Of a DNA stretch of 64,000 nucleotides, positions 1 to 12,200 are shown one piece after another. Location: assembly GCA_008921705.1 (NCBI GenBank), contig VFFE01007125.1, positions 10,834 through 74,833 on the forward strand. Direction: 5' to 3'. Position 1 is the stretch's first letter. Each line of letters starts with the position of its first letter. This DNA comes from Burhinus oedicnemus. Its lineage: Eukaryota; Chordata; Aves; Charadriiformes; Burhinidae. Under the pieces are notes generated by a model. The model was given only the letters and a program-made list of their open reading frames with translations. It made no database searches and was not told the origin of the DNA. The position numbers were made by a program, and so were the translations under genes.

Positions 1-128
1 CCCGGCCCCGCCCCGCCGCCGGCCGGCCGCTCGCCGCCGGCAGCGCTATAAGAAGCGGGGCGGGCGGCGGGGCCGTAGCGGGCGCGGCGGGGGAACGAGA
101 TGAGCAGCGCCGGCGCCGCCGCTGCAAG
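1..128 (+). promoter_or_regulatory. WNT9A: WNT9A core promoter and short 5' UTR
   Basis: The sequence is very GC- and CpG-rich. It has CCCCGCCCC at 7-15 (a GC box read on the minus strand) and GGGGCGGGC at 57-65. A TATA-like TATAAG lies at 47-52, which would place the transcription start near 75-82. The 5' UTR would then be only about 50 nt. The window begins within the promoter, so distal promoter elements are not visible. The TSS is an inference from the TATA spacing; no transcript evidence is available. Confidence 0.65.
47..52 (+). promoter_or_regulatory. TATA-like box
   Basis: TATAAG sits in a GC-rich setting 82 bp upstream of the start codon. It is the only AT-rich hexamer between the window start and the ATG, and its spacing fits a start site around 75-82. 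Confidence 0.5.
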
Positions 129-180
129 ATGCTGGATGGACACGTCCTGCTGGGATGGCTCTCCTCCTGCGCGCTCCTAG
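100..180 (+). CDS. Upstream ORF overlapping the WNT9A start (26 codons)
   Basis: An ATG at 100-102 (G at -3, moderate context) opens a 26-codon frame that ends at TAG 178-180. It passes over the WNT9A ATG at 129 in a different frame, so ribosomes that use it cannot reinitiate simply at the main start. If the TATA-derived start site is right, the uATG is in the mRNA. No known peptide is recognised. Its role, if any, would be to lower translation of WNT9A. Confidence 0.4.
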   Translation: MSSAGAAAARCWMDTSCWDGSPPARS

Positions 181-223
181 GGCTGCTCGCCTGCGCCCCG
201 CGGCCCTCCGCCGCCTACTTCGG
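129..223 (+). CDS. WNT9A: WNT9A coding exon 1 (signal peptide)
   Basis: This exon encodes residues 1-31 and the first two bases of Gly32. The hydrophobic core ([16 protein letters not shown]) and the small residues SAA before Tyr30 make a standard signal peptide, with cleavage predicted after Ala29. The donor is GG|gtaggtg at 224. Only the first few residues (MLDG) and the end (RPSAAYFG) look strongly shared with the human protein, as expected for a signal sequence. The exon lies inside a CpG-rich block. Confidence 0.95.
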
Positions 224-3200
224 GTAGGTGCCCGGCGCGCCCGCGACCCCCCTTCTTCCTTTATTTTATTTATTTTCAATTTATTTCATCATTTTTATCC
301 GTTCCGCCCGAGGTGGGGATGCTGTCCGGCATCCCCTCCGCCGGCGCTGACAGCCCCTCCCGGGAGAGGGATATGGGCAGAGACAGCCCGGTTCCCCGTG
401 TCTCTCCCCCGTCCCGCCGCTGGGAGCCGGGCGACCCTAATCCCCTGGGAGTGCTGCCTGGCACCGCCGGGCTCTCCGGGAGCTGCCGTGCTTTTCCCAG
501 TGGCCGCGGGTAGAAACTCCACGGGCGAGAAAACGCCTCATTTTCCCGTCCCCCCTCCCTCCTTTCCTTGACGGGGTGGCCCGCACGGAGGGGACCCGTA
601 GCGGGGTGACCGGGGAGTTACGTGCTGTAACCTCCATCAGCCCCAAAACCCCTTTTTTTTCCCCCAATTTAAACTCATGCTTCAGCACCAGGTGTTGGCA
701 AGCGGGGCACGGCATCACCCCGGCGCCCTTGGTGGGGTGGGGTTTTTTTGGGGGGGTTTGTGGGGGGGTGCATGCTGCTGTCCCCAGCCTGCAGCCATGC
801 GAAGAGGTGAGGGTCCCCTTTTGGGCTGTGCGCGGAGAGGTGCGGAGCCGCCGCCGCATCCCGCGCAACTCACCTGTGCGCGGTGCGGGGGGCGAAGCCG
901 GCAGGGGGCGCTCCCGGCCCGATCCGCGCCCGCGCAGGTGGATCCCGCTCCCTCCCATCGCCCCCCCAACCCCCGGGACCCCCTTATCGGGGGGGGTGTT
1001 TGCGCTGGAGGAGCCAAATAAACTGCTCCCCCCCTCTCTTTAAAGCCCCCCCCGCAAGGCTTCAGCCCGCAGCGAAGGACCTGCCCGCTTCCCATCTGTG
1101 CGCACCCCCCCTTTTGCTTTTTGGGGTGTCAATGGACCCGCTTCTTGTCCCTTTTATTTTAAAGACTTGTCCCAAAAATGGGGTGTGGGCTGTGAGCGCC
1201 TGATTGAGAGGTTTTACTGCGAGTTTACTCAAAAGCGACGGTTCTTGCTTCTTTTTGGGATGTTGCGTTGTGACCGCTGGTAGGAGCCACCGGCCCGGCC
1301 CTGGAGAATGTTTTAGCAGACTTGAGGTTCCCCCCCCCTTCTTTCCAGTAAAACAAATCCTGGTGTTGAGGCTTGTCCATTGCTTGTGGTCTGGCAAAGT
1401 TTTCCAAGCAGTGCTACTTCCATCTTCTGTTTCCAGCTCGAGAACCGTTCCACTTCCTGCTGCTGGGGCTGGATTGGTGAGGAAACAGCCTCTCCCGTGT
1501 GCGTAGGGATTTAGGAAAAGCCCTTTTCTCCCCCGGCAGCACGCAGAGGGCTGCGCCGAGCCCGTTCGCTCGGGCGGTTTGCCGAAGACCACCGGCACCG
1601 TGCAGTTGTACGGCGCCTCAGGGATGGATGGGGCTCGTAAGGAGTTTGGCTGTAACTCTCCTATTAATCCATGCGGTGCTGGGATCTGCTGTGGGGCAGC
1701 AGGTAACTCATTCCCATCGCTTGCTCCTGGGATTCCTCTCCCGGCCTGTTGTGGCCGGTGTAGGTGTTAACTTCGGAGCGAACACGTTGAGCCGAGGGGG
1801 GGGGAAGCGTGTTGCTAGGTCTGTCCCGACTGCTTTGGGTTATTCCCTCTGTCTCAGTACGGCTGCTGTTCCTGATTTGAGACTCCCTCTCTGGCAATAA
1901 GGAGGGGAGAGGAGATGCTGCCAGATGTGCACCCAGCCAGATGTGCTCCGGGGCTGCCGCAGTGCGCAGGGAGGTTTCCTTAGGCAAAAGCATCCCGCTC
2001 CCTGGTTAGAGCCCCAGCGAAGGAGCAGCATCCGCTGTTAATCTCCTCTTTGTTCTTCCAGGAGGCCTAAAGCAGCGCTTGCTGAGCTGCTGGGGACACG
2101 GTGGGAATACTCAGTGCTGAGGTCCGGGGTTCCTGCTAATCCCCAGCGATATGTGATCTAACCAGTGCGCGTGGAAAAGCTGAGCCCTCCTTGCTGCGGG
2201 CTTCTCTATATTCATAAGGAAAAGAAAAAAAATCTTACCTGGGAAAAGCTGTATGTTCCTGCAGAGCTCTTGCTGCCTCTGCCGGTGCCCCGTGAAGGCT
2301 GGTACGAGCCCTTCCGGCTGTGCCTGGGAAGGTGGCCACATTCCTGGAGGCACTGCTCCGGGTGAGGCAACGCATCTCTTTAGTCTAATATAAATCTTTC
2401 CTAAAAACCTGCGTGCGTCCCCCTTTTCCTGAGGGGCTGAGCTGAAATACTGCAGTGGGCTCAGCTACTGCAACAGCTTTTCTCGGCAGGGGAAGGGACA
2501 CTCCTTCCCAGTCCGAGGCATCATCAAAGCCACCGTGTGACACCTTTTGGTGGCCGCCTAGACCCTCCGCTCCGGGTGCGAACATCCCCGTTGGAGGAGG
2601 TGGTGGGGAGCAGAGCGGAGCGGGTGACTCTGTTAAACAGATGTCATGCTGTAGCTTAGCCGCTCCGTTCCGTGGTCTGCTGGGGGACAGGGACAGCTGT
2701 GGATGATCCCTTCCACCCCATCCCCGATGTCTTATTTCAGGGGAAAGAATCCGGCGTCTCCAAATGCGTGGCCTGGCGGGGAATTAGCGCACGGGGACAG
2801 AAATTGGGCACGGTTCCATGATAACGAGATTGTGTCAGCGTGTAGTTATGTCTGTGTCTGCCCCACTGGGGCAGCTAGCGAGCGGGAGGGGATGCTGGGG
2901 TGGGGTGGCCATGGCTGGAAGCTGCTGCCTCTCTGTGTCTGGTGTCTTAGAGGGACGCACAGGCGGCTGGAAATGATAAATGCCCTCTGGAAGTAGAGTT
3001 TGGCGTATGTGAGAGAAAGCGTTGGTGCAGATGGGGCCCTCGCTGCTGTCGTGCTCCTTCCCCAAGCTGCTTGGATAGGACATGGGCTGAAAGTGATGGT
3101 TCACCATCCGGGGTGAAGGGAGGGACAGGTTTGTCCCCCACCTAGGGTGGTGGTGGCAACCTCAGTGTGGCTCCCTGGGTGTTGCTGACCTCCTTCCCGG

Positions 3201-6200
3201 TGTGGGAGAGGAGCAGAAGCCAGCTTGACCTGGAGCCGGTAGGCAGCAGAGGCAGGACCTGGAGGGATGCTGATGTGCAGCGGTGGGCAGAGCCGAGTCC
3301 CTGTAGGCACCTACTCAGGAGGGGTCTGTTAGCACCAATTACTGGAAAGCAGCTGAAAAAGGCCAGTTTTGGGGATGTGGTGATGCTGCAGCTCCTAAGC
3401 CTTGTCTGATATGAGACCTCTTGACGCTAAAGAGGAGGAAGCGTGCCCCCAAAACTGAGCGGGACCTGATGGCTTCGTGGTAGGTTGGGAGCCACCCAGC
3501 AGGGTGCCTGAGGACGATGGGTGCGTTTTAGGGTAGGAGCACGTATGGGAGACTGTTACTGGCTGAGTCTATACCAGAGGGGGAAGCATTGCATTGAGAT
3601 AAGGGTCAGCTGAGGCTGGCTCGCCCTAAAAGTGAGCCTGCTTCTATGTTCAGCTGTCCGAAAACTAATTTGCACCGTATTACAACTGGCTGATGGGGAT
3701 ACCTTGGAGCAGCCCCGGACTGCCGGGATCCCTAAGAAAGCATTGCCTTTCACTTGCCTCCCTTCTCCACCGCTCTTGAGCCTGACCAGCTTTGGGTGTG
3801 GGTACCTCCCCTTCCTCTCCCTGGTGTGACTAGGGGGTGGTGGAAATGCCCTAGCAGCATCTGGGAATTGTGTTGGGTCTTGCACTCCCGGGCTTTGGAA
3901 GTGGCAGATGATGAGATCAGCTGTGCTGGGGCGACAGGCGGGGTGATTGACTTCAGCCTTGCTGTGCCCCAGTACTAGCGGGGTGGCAAACTGGGTGGTG
4001 GGAGCTTGCTGCTTTCCCGAGCTGCCTGCTCCGGGGCTCCGAGGTTGCAACCTGTCCCAGCCATAAATCAAACCCCCCCTCTAATTCTTTCTGGGTGTTC
4101 CGATTTAGAGCCTTGACTCTGTTTTGATGCACCCCCTCTTTTTTTTTTTTCCTTGCTGGAAGAAGCGGTGCTTTCTACAATTTTGGAGTTTGCCGTGCTT
4201 TTTTCTTTTTTCCAGCAGCAGGAGCCCCGCGGCTCTGCTCCTTCTGCAAACACTTGTCAAGACAGTCGTAATGTTACAGGCGGCTCCTGCTTACATAGTG
4301 TTTATATTGACAGATTGCAATGTTCTTCATAAATGTAACTGATCTCTACACTGCACGCAGGCAACAGGAACCCTTAAATGCTTGTGTGGGGGAGAGGGAG
4401 GGAGGGGAAGCATAGCTCGCCCTAATTTACCAGCACATCGCCAGCGAGAGCAGGTTCCTTACTACATAGTTGAGTTCTTCTAGTGTGGGAAGTGTAATAT
4501 ATAATTTTTTTTATTCCCACTGGCAGGCGCAGAATAGGTGCCCTGCTATGGCTTAGGTGCTGCTGGGGTAGAAATAGTACGTGCTCCGCAATTCAGGGTG
4601 CGATTCTGCCAAAATCGCTTAGGAAAGACCTGAATATTGGGCTTGAAGGGATATTTGGGGGTTGTGACCGCCCCGAGGGGGTGGGCTCTGCGAGTTAGCA
4701 CGAGTTTCTGAACTCTGGCGCTACAAGCCTGTGGCATCAGCTTGAATGTCATCTCCCATAAAAGCGAGCCCGCTGGCAAGGCTTTGCTGCCTGGTTTTTC
4801 TTTTCTTTTTTTTTTTGGTTTTCCCAGCCTGCGGGATACGCTAGGTGCTAACAGGGCCGTTGCATCTCAAGAATTTCGGTACCTGTCACTTGATGGTAGT
4901 GTGGGGCCACACGCTGGCGTTTGCAGCTTCGGCTGAAGGCGTGTGAACTTCTCGGGAAGCCGTTGCGTAGCCAGGCCACAGCGCCTTGGCTTTCCAGACG
5001 CGCCCAGCGTCTCTGGCGTGTGTGAGATGGAGCAGCTGGTTCTCGGCACAACCCGAAAAAAAACAAAACCTGGACTCGGGTGGCGAGGGAGGAATGCGGC
5101 AGGCAGGCAAACACAGCTGGAGCGTAAGAAGGCAGCTCCCGGGACTGGGAAGGCGGCTTTGCCATCCCGCCCTGTGGTGTTCTGCTTCTTCTAGATGGCG
5201 ATGCTGGTTTTTCAAGGTGCTGGATTTCTGCCTTTCCTTGGAATAGAAAGGGTGTGCCTGGCTTGACTGTGGTGTTTTTTTTTTCTTTCCCCTTGCTGCT
5301 TTTGAGCTGGGTGAATTGTCACATAGAGACCGACTTATCTGAGCCCTGCCTGACTTCCCTCCCAAATCTGGGACCTCTCTGGGATGATTGAAAGCAGTGT
5401 TTAACCTCCTGTCACTTGTGAAGGGGAACCCCATGCCCAGGAGAAGCGTTTGCTTTGTAGATGCTTGAAGGTGGCACTGGAAACAAAGTGGAAAAACCCA
5501 GAAGTAACTGTGCCTGCAGCTATGGGCCACCAGACCTGCATCTTCAGCCCTGGGGACCAGGATCTGTCCCAAATCAGGCTGGGAAGTACCTGAAAGCTCC
5601 TTCCGCCTGCAGAGTGCTTGGTGGATGGAGCAAAACATTATACAGCCAGGGATTAGTAGGACTTGGACTCATGTACTAGGTTGACCATGTTGCTTGAGAC
5701 TTTGTGCCTCAGTTTCCCTTTCTTGGAAAGACATTGGGGCTCTTTCTCTTTGAGCTCAACTGAATGGTGAGCATTGGACACAGTCTCCGGGTTCAAATAT
5801 CACATGGTTTTCTTGCAGGGTCACCAGTGCTACAGATGACTCCCTAGGGGGAGAAGATGCCTCGTTAGAAGAATTAGGTGTCTGCTTGGCAAAGCAGGAG
5901 GAGGCCAGTGACTTTCTTTAGTGTGACTGGTGATGCAGAACTAGAGACCAGGAATCTATAGGACTCTGGTCTCTCGGTGAAATTCCTGGTCAATGATTAA
6001 CTTGCTTTCTGGAAGCTGCGAACAACAATAAAAGGGAGTCCAGCCCCACAACCCCAACACAAAAAGCCCATGAGTGTTTAATAATTAAAGGCCTTGTGCT
6101 TTATCGCAGGGTAATGAGAATCGCCTTAAGGCTTATTCAGTGGTAGGTAATTGAATTAGGTTGTGGGATTGGGAAGGGGGAGGGTTAAGCGGAAGGTCTG

Positions 6201-9200
6201 GGAGACTGCAAGGAGAAGCCGATGTGATGCTCCTTAGTTTGAATCTTTTTGACCGGAGTGGGTTTTGTCGGTCTTTGCTGCTTTCTTCATTTTTCTGTTT
6301 GCTTATTCCACTGTGCTTGCAGACTTGGTGTAATTGCCTCCTGGAGAAGATGTTCCTGTCCCAGGGATGTTCCATTCCCTTCATTTGGGATGGTGCAGGC
6401 AGTGTTTTTATTTGTGGTGTTTTCCTCGGTGAAATGTTGATTTTTGGTGGAAAACCCAAGCCAGAAGACACTGCTGAACTCAGCATCTGTATTCTTGGAG
6501 TAGCCTGACTATCTAGAGGAGGTACCGAACCAATGAGGTTCACCAGCGTTTCCACTTCATGAGGCAGTTTCTGGTGCAGAACTGACCAGAGCTGCAGCAG
6601 GGTGGTGGGACCTGGAAAGCTCAGCTTGGAATAGCTGAGGGCTGGACTTGCCTGTCCTGTCTTCCTCTTGTGTCCCTGTGCATAGTGACCTTCTAAAGAC
6701 GGATGTAGGTTGGAAGGGGGGGGTTTTGAAGCTTCTTTTGGAGACCGAGGACAGGCTACATTGGAATATCCCTGTGGAAAAGATTATCTTGAATGTGGTT
6801 GTGGTCCACCAGAAGTGTAAGGACTTCTGCTGCCACAAGCCCCATATAGATCCTGTACTCCGTTACACGGAGCAATGTGGGACTTTCAGGGCTTGGGTTC
6901 TCTGGTCACTTGAGTTCTGAAGGTAACAAATGGGACAACTCTTATCCTCATGTTTGCTGTATGAGGCATTCAAGAGGAGAGAGCTCAATGGATTAAAACT
7001 ATCTGGATCTGCTGCTGTGCGTGAAGACTTCCTGTGCCTAACCATGCAGCTTACAGCTGCCTCCTGGAGAAAGCACTCTTGGGTGGGATGGCACGTGGTT
7101 AGATCATACTAAAGCTTATTAGACACAAATTTCTTTACCCCAAGTTCCCTGACTGTCCAGGTAGCAACCTGCCAGCTTCCCAGTGCTTCCCTGAGGGTGT
7201 GTGTTGAAGCAATCCAAGAAGTCTCATGTACCTGGCTTTCCAGAGTGCAAACACGCTGTGCCTCTGGCTTCCCTCCATAACGAAGCAGGCTTTCTCTCCG
7301 CAGCCAAAAAAAGCTCTCTAGTGGCTTGTAGCATGTTAATGCAATTGGTTTCTCAATCTGAGCGGCCCTCAAGCAGAGGGACCAGTTGCACTGTTAAATG
7401 CTGATGGGACGCTACTGCTCCTCCTGCAGAACGTGGCTGCAGGGAGACTGGTGCTGCAGGTCTTGGACCAGCACATGGTCTGGCTGCAGGTGGGGCAGGT
7501 AGGATGTGTTTTCCTGACTTACTGGACCCAGGGCTGGGGCACCTGCTCAGGTCAAGTTGAGTAGGAGCTAGAAATTATTAGGATGCTGGATGGAAAGGGT
7601 TAAACCTTTAGAAGTTGGTTTTTTTGATGTCTAGTCTCAAATTTTTCTTCTTCCCCTGTTTTTAACTATGCTTTTTAAGGTTCCCTCAGATTGTGGCGGT
7701 AAGTGCTAATGAGTCTTATCTCTTGAGATACTGTCATAAAATACACTTATGAAGTTTATCGGCTCGGTAAGCTTTACATTTTATTGTAACGTGTGTTTGC
7801 ACTGTGCTAAGTGGAACAGGGAGTATTTTGACTACATGGATAAACATAGCAGTTACAGGATTTGCTTTAGCTGATAGAAAAATCTATTCTGACTTTTTTT
7901 CCCCCCTTAGCTGTTGCAGAGAAACTCTATTTCAAATGGATCAAGCAGGTCCTGCATGTGTTATGTGGTCTTCCAGTCTGCTTGTGAACTTAAATCATTC
8001 TTCTGTAAGGTGTGGGGAGTATTTGGTTAATTCGGTTGCTGAAGGATTTCTTTTGGGGGAAGGGGAAATGACAGGTTAAAAAAACTTGAACTCTTCCTTT
8101 GGAGAGAAACAGAGCAAAACAGCTCTTCTATACATCCACTACAGAACATGCAAACTCAACAGTATCTGACATTAATGCTGAGTTTGTGCTGGCTGGGAAG
8201 GTAGCATGGAGCGTGCAGTTCATGTTGATGAGATGTCAGGCTGTATGGGAGTTGGCATAAATTTTATGAGCAGATTCATTTGGCCTAGCTCATTAAAATA
8301 GCATTAATTGGATAGCCAGATGCTTAGGGAGTCTGGGGGGAAAACTAGCTTGCTCAAACTCCTCCATTTGCTGAGCACTGGATAGACAAGTTTCACAATT
8401 GTAGGAAAAGTTTCCTTTCTTGGAAAAACTGTTCTGAGTCTTCCAGAGACTGAAGTAGCACAATTGGCCATTTGCTGTGCATAGTAGGAGGTAGCTTCTT
8501 GTGCTGTGGAGCAACTTGTGATTTCCCCTCGATGTGAACAAAGTACCGAGATGCTCATAGGAATATCTGAGCTTTGCTTAAAAACCTGTCTAATGGTCCC
8601 GTCTGGCAAAGGCGGTTCTGGGAGGAATGGGCAGAAGTTTAGCCAGAGCCTTGGTCTACCTTTGGGAAAGAAACCTCTCTGAAACTAAACTGTAGAGCAA
8701 CCTCCCAAAGCAAGTAGGGTCAAGCAACTCTTGTTTTCAAGACCAAGTTGTCTTGGAAGAGGTCAACTGATGAGCAAAAGAACTGTCTTGTATCTGCTCT
8801 TGGTCTGCTTAATTTTTTCCTCCACTGTTAGTCCAGCAAAATTAACATTTTATGTTGAGATACACAAAGGTGTCTAGAGTCTGACCCCTGGGTGATGCCT
8901 TTGTGTGTAACATGCAGGTAGGTGAGACAGGCTGCCAAGATGAATTACTTTGCGCAGAGCCCATGGCTTGACACTGGGTTTCTTGCTTCTGTATCATAAA
9001 CATCTCTCAACTTCCCAAATGGAACTGGTCCTGACTCTGCTCCGAAAGCATCAGCACTGCCAGATGAGCATCCACTGAGGTGGGCTCACCCATGTCTTCA
9101 AGAATACCTGTTCTAACCTCCAGTCAGAGCACGTTATTACCCTTTAAATTCCACCTCCACAAAGTGCCTTATTTATGTTCCCTGCTGTCATCAGTCATCT

Positions 9201-12200
9201 GTATGTGACAGCGTCCCCGGCTCTGCCGGTGGGAGTGTGCCAAGTGTTGCTACAGCCTGCGCAGGAGTGCGCTGGTGCTCGCTGACCCCTCCGTAGGCTT
9301 GGCTCTCACGACTTGCTGTGATCTTTGTGGACTTCCCCACCTGATTGCTTAAAAGGAACTGCACGGAGTCATTGCTATGCCCTAGTCCTCATGGTTTGCC
9401 TACAGATATCTCCCAGTGTAGATCTTGCTGTGTGAAACCCTGCTGAGTTGGGTGCTTTGACTGGCCTTCACTATCATGGTGAGCTCAGACCTTAAAATAT
9501 CCTCATTGTAATGTCCTCTCTGTGGGTTGATTTTTTTTTTTGATTGGTGATCTCATGCTTGGTGTAGCAATGAAACAAAGCCAAGCAGCCCTGGGGGGCA
9601 TAACTGCGCCTCTATTAGAGATCACAACTGAAGATTGTAGGTGAAGCTGGTTCTGCATGTTGCAGAGGACCTCTTGTGGGGCTTTCCATCTCCATCCTTC
9701 AGGATCACTGTTAGCAACTTCAGAGAAGGTGTTTACTAAGGTGAAGCGTTCAATCTTCCAGGTGCTGAGAGAGTGCTCCTTGGCTGCGCCTGAAGCTGAG
9801 CTCAGAGGGGCTTCATTTTACCATGGTGACCAACACAATGGCTCACTTTGGATCAGTGCAAGACCTCCTGTAGCTAGTAGGGTGTGAGGTTTATTTGCGT
9901 GGGGATCACAGAATCCCTGGGATTCGAAGGGACCTCTGGAGATCATCTAGTCCAACCCCCCTGCCAGAGCAGGTGCACCTAGAGCAGGTTGCACAGGATG
10001 GTGTCCAGGTGGGTTTGGAATGTCTCCAGAGTTGGAGACTCCACCACCTCTCTGGGCAGCCTGTGCCAGTGCTCTGCCACCCTCAAAGGAAAGAAGTTCC
10101 TCCTCAGGTTTAGATGGAACTTCCTGTGGTCAAGTTTGTGCCTGTTACCTCTTGTCCTTGATCTTACCCTGCTTGGCCTTAACACCAAAGCTCCTCACTC
10201 TGCCAGCAGGAATGGCAGGTGTCTTGCCTGTGAGAGGTCTGCCAGATCCTTTGCTTCCCAAAACTTCTTGCTTTGACTTCAGTGTCTACCAATTCCCATA
10301 GAAAACCAGTCAGTCCTGTCTCTTGTGGATGCTAAGCCTCTGCTAAGGCAGTGCTTTTCAGTGTAGGTGAGGACGCATCAGACAACGCATTGCAAAATAC
10401 ACAGACGAGCAAAGAAAATGTGCTTCCACTTGAGTTTAGCATGGGAAGGTGACTGTGTATTTTGGTGTTTCTCAGCCTTTTTACATCAAGCACAAGTATC
10501 CCAACCCACCCAGGTCTGAGGAAGCCTGGATACCTCCCTCTTTGAGTAGTCTCAAAGGAGACTTCTAGTGTCCCCTCTTTAGGGATGGGAGCACGTGTAC
10601 TCCACGGACTTGGGGCATGTCACAGCACTACATGCCCTTGCCTCTTGCAGAGGTACTGCTTGAAGAGCTGAGCTTCTCCATTGTCTGGAACTAGCTCTGC
10701 TCTTGCCCAGGTGTGTGAGTTATGATGTGACTGAGTGAGCTGTGACATGTGCTATGACATGGGAGTGTTTGGGAGCCAAGTTCAGCGCAAGGTGGGGTAT
10801 TCACCTGGAAGCCAGGGCAGCTGGTGGGACTGAGTACCTAGGAGACAGCTGAGTGTGACTGCACTTGGGATGAGGATCCAACTTGGGCAAATCCTTTTGG
10901 GCTGGCTCCATTGGTGTTGGCTACAAGGACCTCTCCCAGAGCAATCAATGACTTCTGTGGAGCTGGCCCAGCTCAGTGACACAGAGTTCAGGTTCCTGCT
11001 CTACTGCAAGCCCTGCGGTGCTACAGCTCTCCAGGGCTGCCCATGTCCTTTGACAAGAAACCCTATCCTGGAGCCCAAACCCCTCTGGGGACAGTTCACC
11101 AGAACTGATACTTTATTTAAAAGAACTGACTTGTTTTGCTTAATCTCGACAAAATTCTTTTCTAGCCCTAATCCTCTTCCAGTGTAAGGTGAGATCTTGA
11201 AATACCTGGCAAACGTATAGCATAGCTCTCTTTCTGCATCCCTGGGCCTCTCTGTAATCAAAGGTGAGGGGGGCAGGGATGTTTTCAGCCCTTGCCAAAG
11301 ATAAATCTCCTGCTGGGAGCTAGCAGGGAGCTATTTCCCAGTCTGTGGTTAGCAAGTTGATCTGACAGGCCAGAGGTGAAACAGCCACTTGAGCTGAATT
11401 ACAGGGTCTAACCAAAGATCCAACACTTCCTTTGGCTCATTAGCACGGCTGTGTTGCATCCCTGGTGACTATTTCTATCTTCTGGCTTGTCCCATGTTGA
11501 CTCTGGAAATCCAGAGGCTTAGTATGAGTTTGAAGAGAGGACTGAAGCTGAAGAGCTGCTCTTGGGAGAGTGTGAACTGGACTAAAGAAGGCTTTGAGCA
11601 GTCCCTGCGGTCGGTGTTACATGGCTATTCTTTGTTTTCCCTCATCGAAGCCATAATCTCCGTGCTGGTTTTTGGAGCTGATGAAAGCATGTTTCTAGGC
11701 AGAGACTTGTCCCTGCAAGGTGCAGGGCAGATGCTGGACCAAAGAGAGCATTTGGAGGGGGGGAGTGGGACCAGGCATAATCCCGCATTTGTCTCCTGAG
11801 CTTACAGAGGGCTCAACAACCGTGCAGAAACACATCTCACTTGATGTGGTGGAGATGCCCTAAAGCTAATTGCAGTTTGTCTCTGGGGAGCTTGTGGTCC
11901 CAGTCTTCCCCAGTGCATGGACTGGGTTGCCTGTGGGCTGTCCCAGACACTGCCTTGTGGGAAATACCAGGGTAAGAGAAGGGCATCCTCCCTCAGCACC
12001 GCATCCCTTGAGCCTGGGCTGCTGCAAGGCTCATGGAAAATCTGAGAGCTGGAACTGGCGCTGGGAAGGGGGGAGGTGAGCCTGAAGGCTTGGCCTTTTC
12101 TGACTCATCGGAGTTTAGGACTGCAGCAGGCTTGATGACCCTGCTACGTGGTGACACTGGCCATATTTTTACCATGTCCCCTAGCAGCTGGCTGGGGTTG

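Larger units (their letters stand above)
1..990. other. CpG-rich promoter/intron 1 block (CpG island)
   Basis: CpG dinucleotides are dense over 1-240 and again around 830-990, with a moderate stretch between. This is the usual organisation around a vertebrate developmental gene promoter. The 3' limit is approximate because it was judged by eye. Confidence 0.6.
224..9903 (+). other. WNT9A intron 1, proximal part
   Basis: Intron 1 runs from donor gtaggtg at 224 to acceptor ctgcag at 37677, 37454 bp in all. After the CpG island this first part is mixed-composition DNA with short G or T runs. I see no exon-like, RNA-gene or young transposon signal except the MIR-like piece listed separately. Open frames here, such as 4886-5638 on the minus strand, show no recognisable protein. 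Confidence 0.8.

Noticed and set aside
155..571. 138-codon plus-strand frame starting inside exon 1 of WNT9A
   Set aside because: It is out of frame with WNT9A, runs straight into intron 1 and has arginine/alanine/proline bias expected from CpG-rich DNA; no domain is recognised.
4886..5638. 250-codon minus-strand open frame
   Set aside because: It has no recognisable domain, its composition follows the local DNA and it has no splice or promoter context; a frame of this size can occur by chance in a 37-kb intron.
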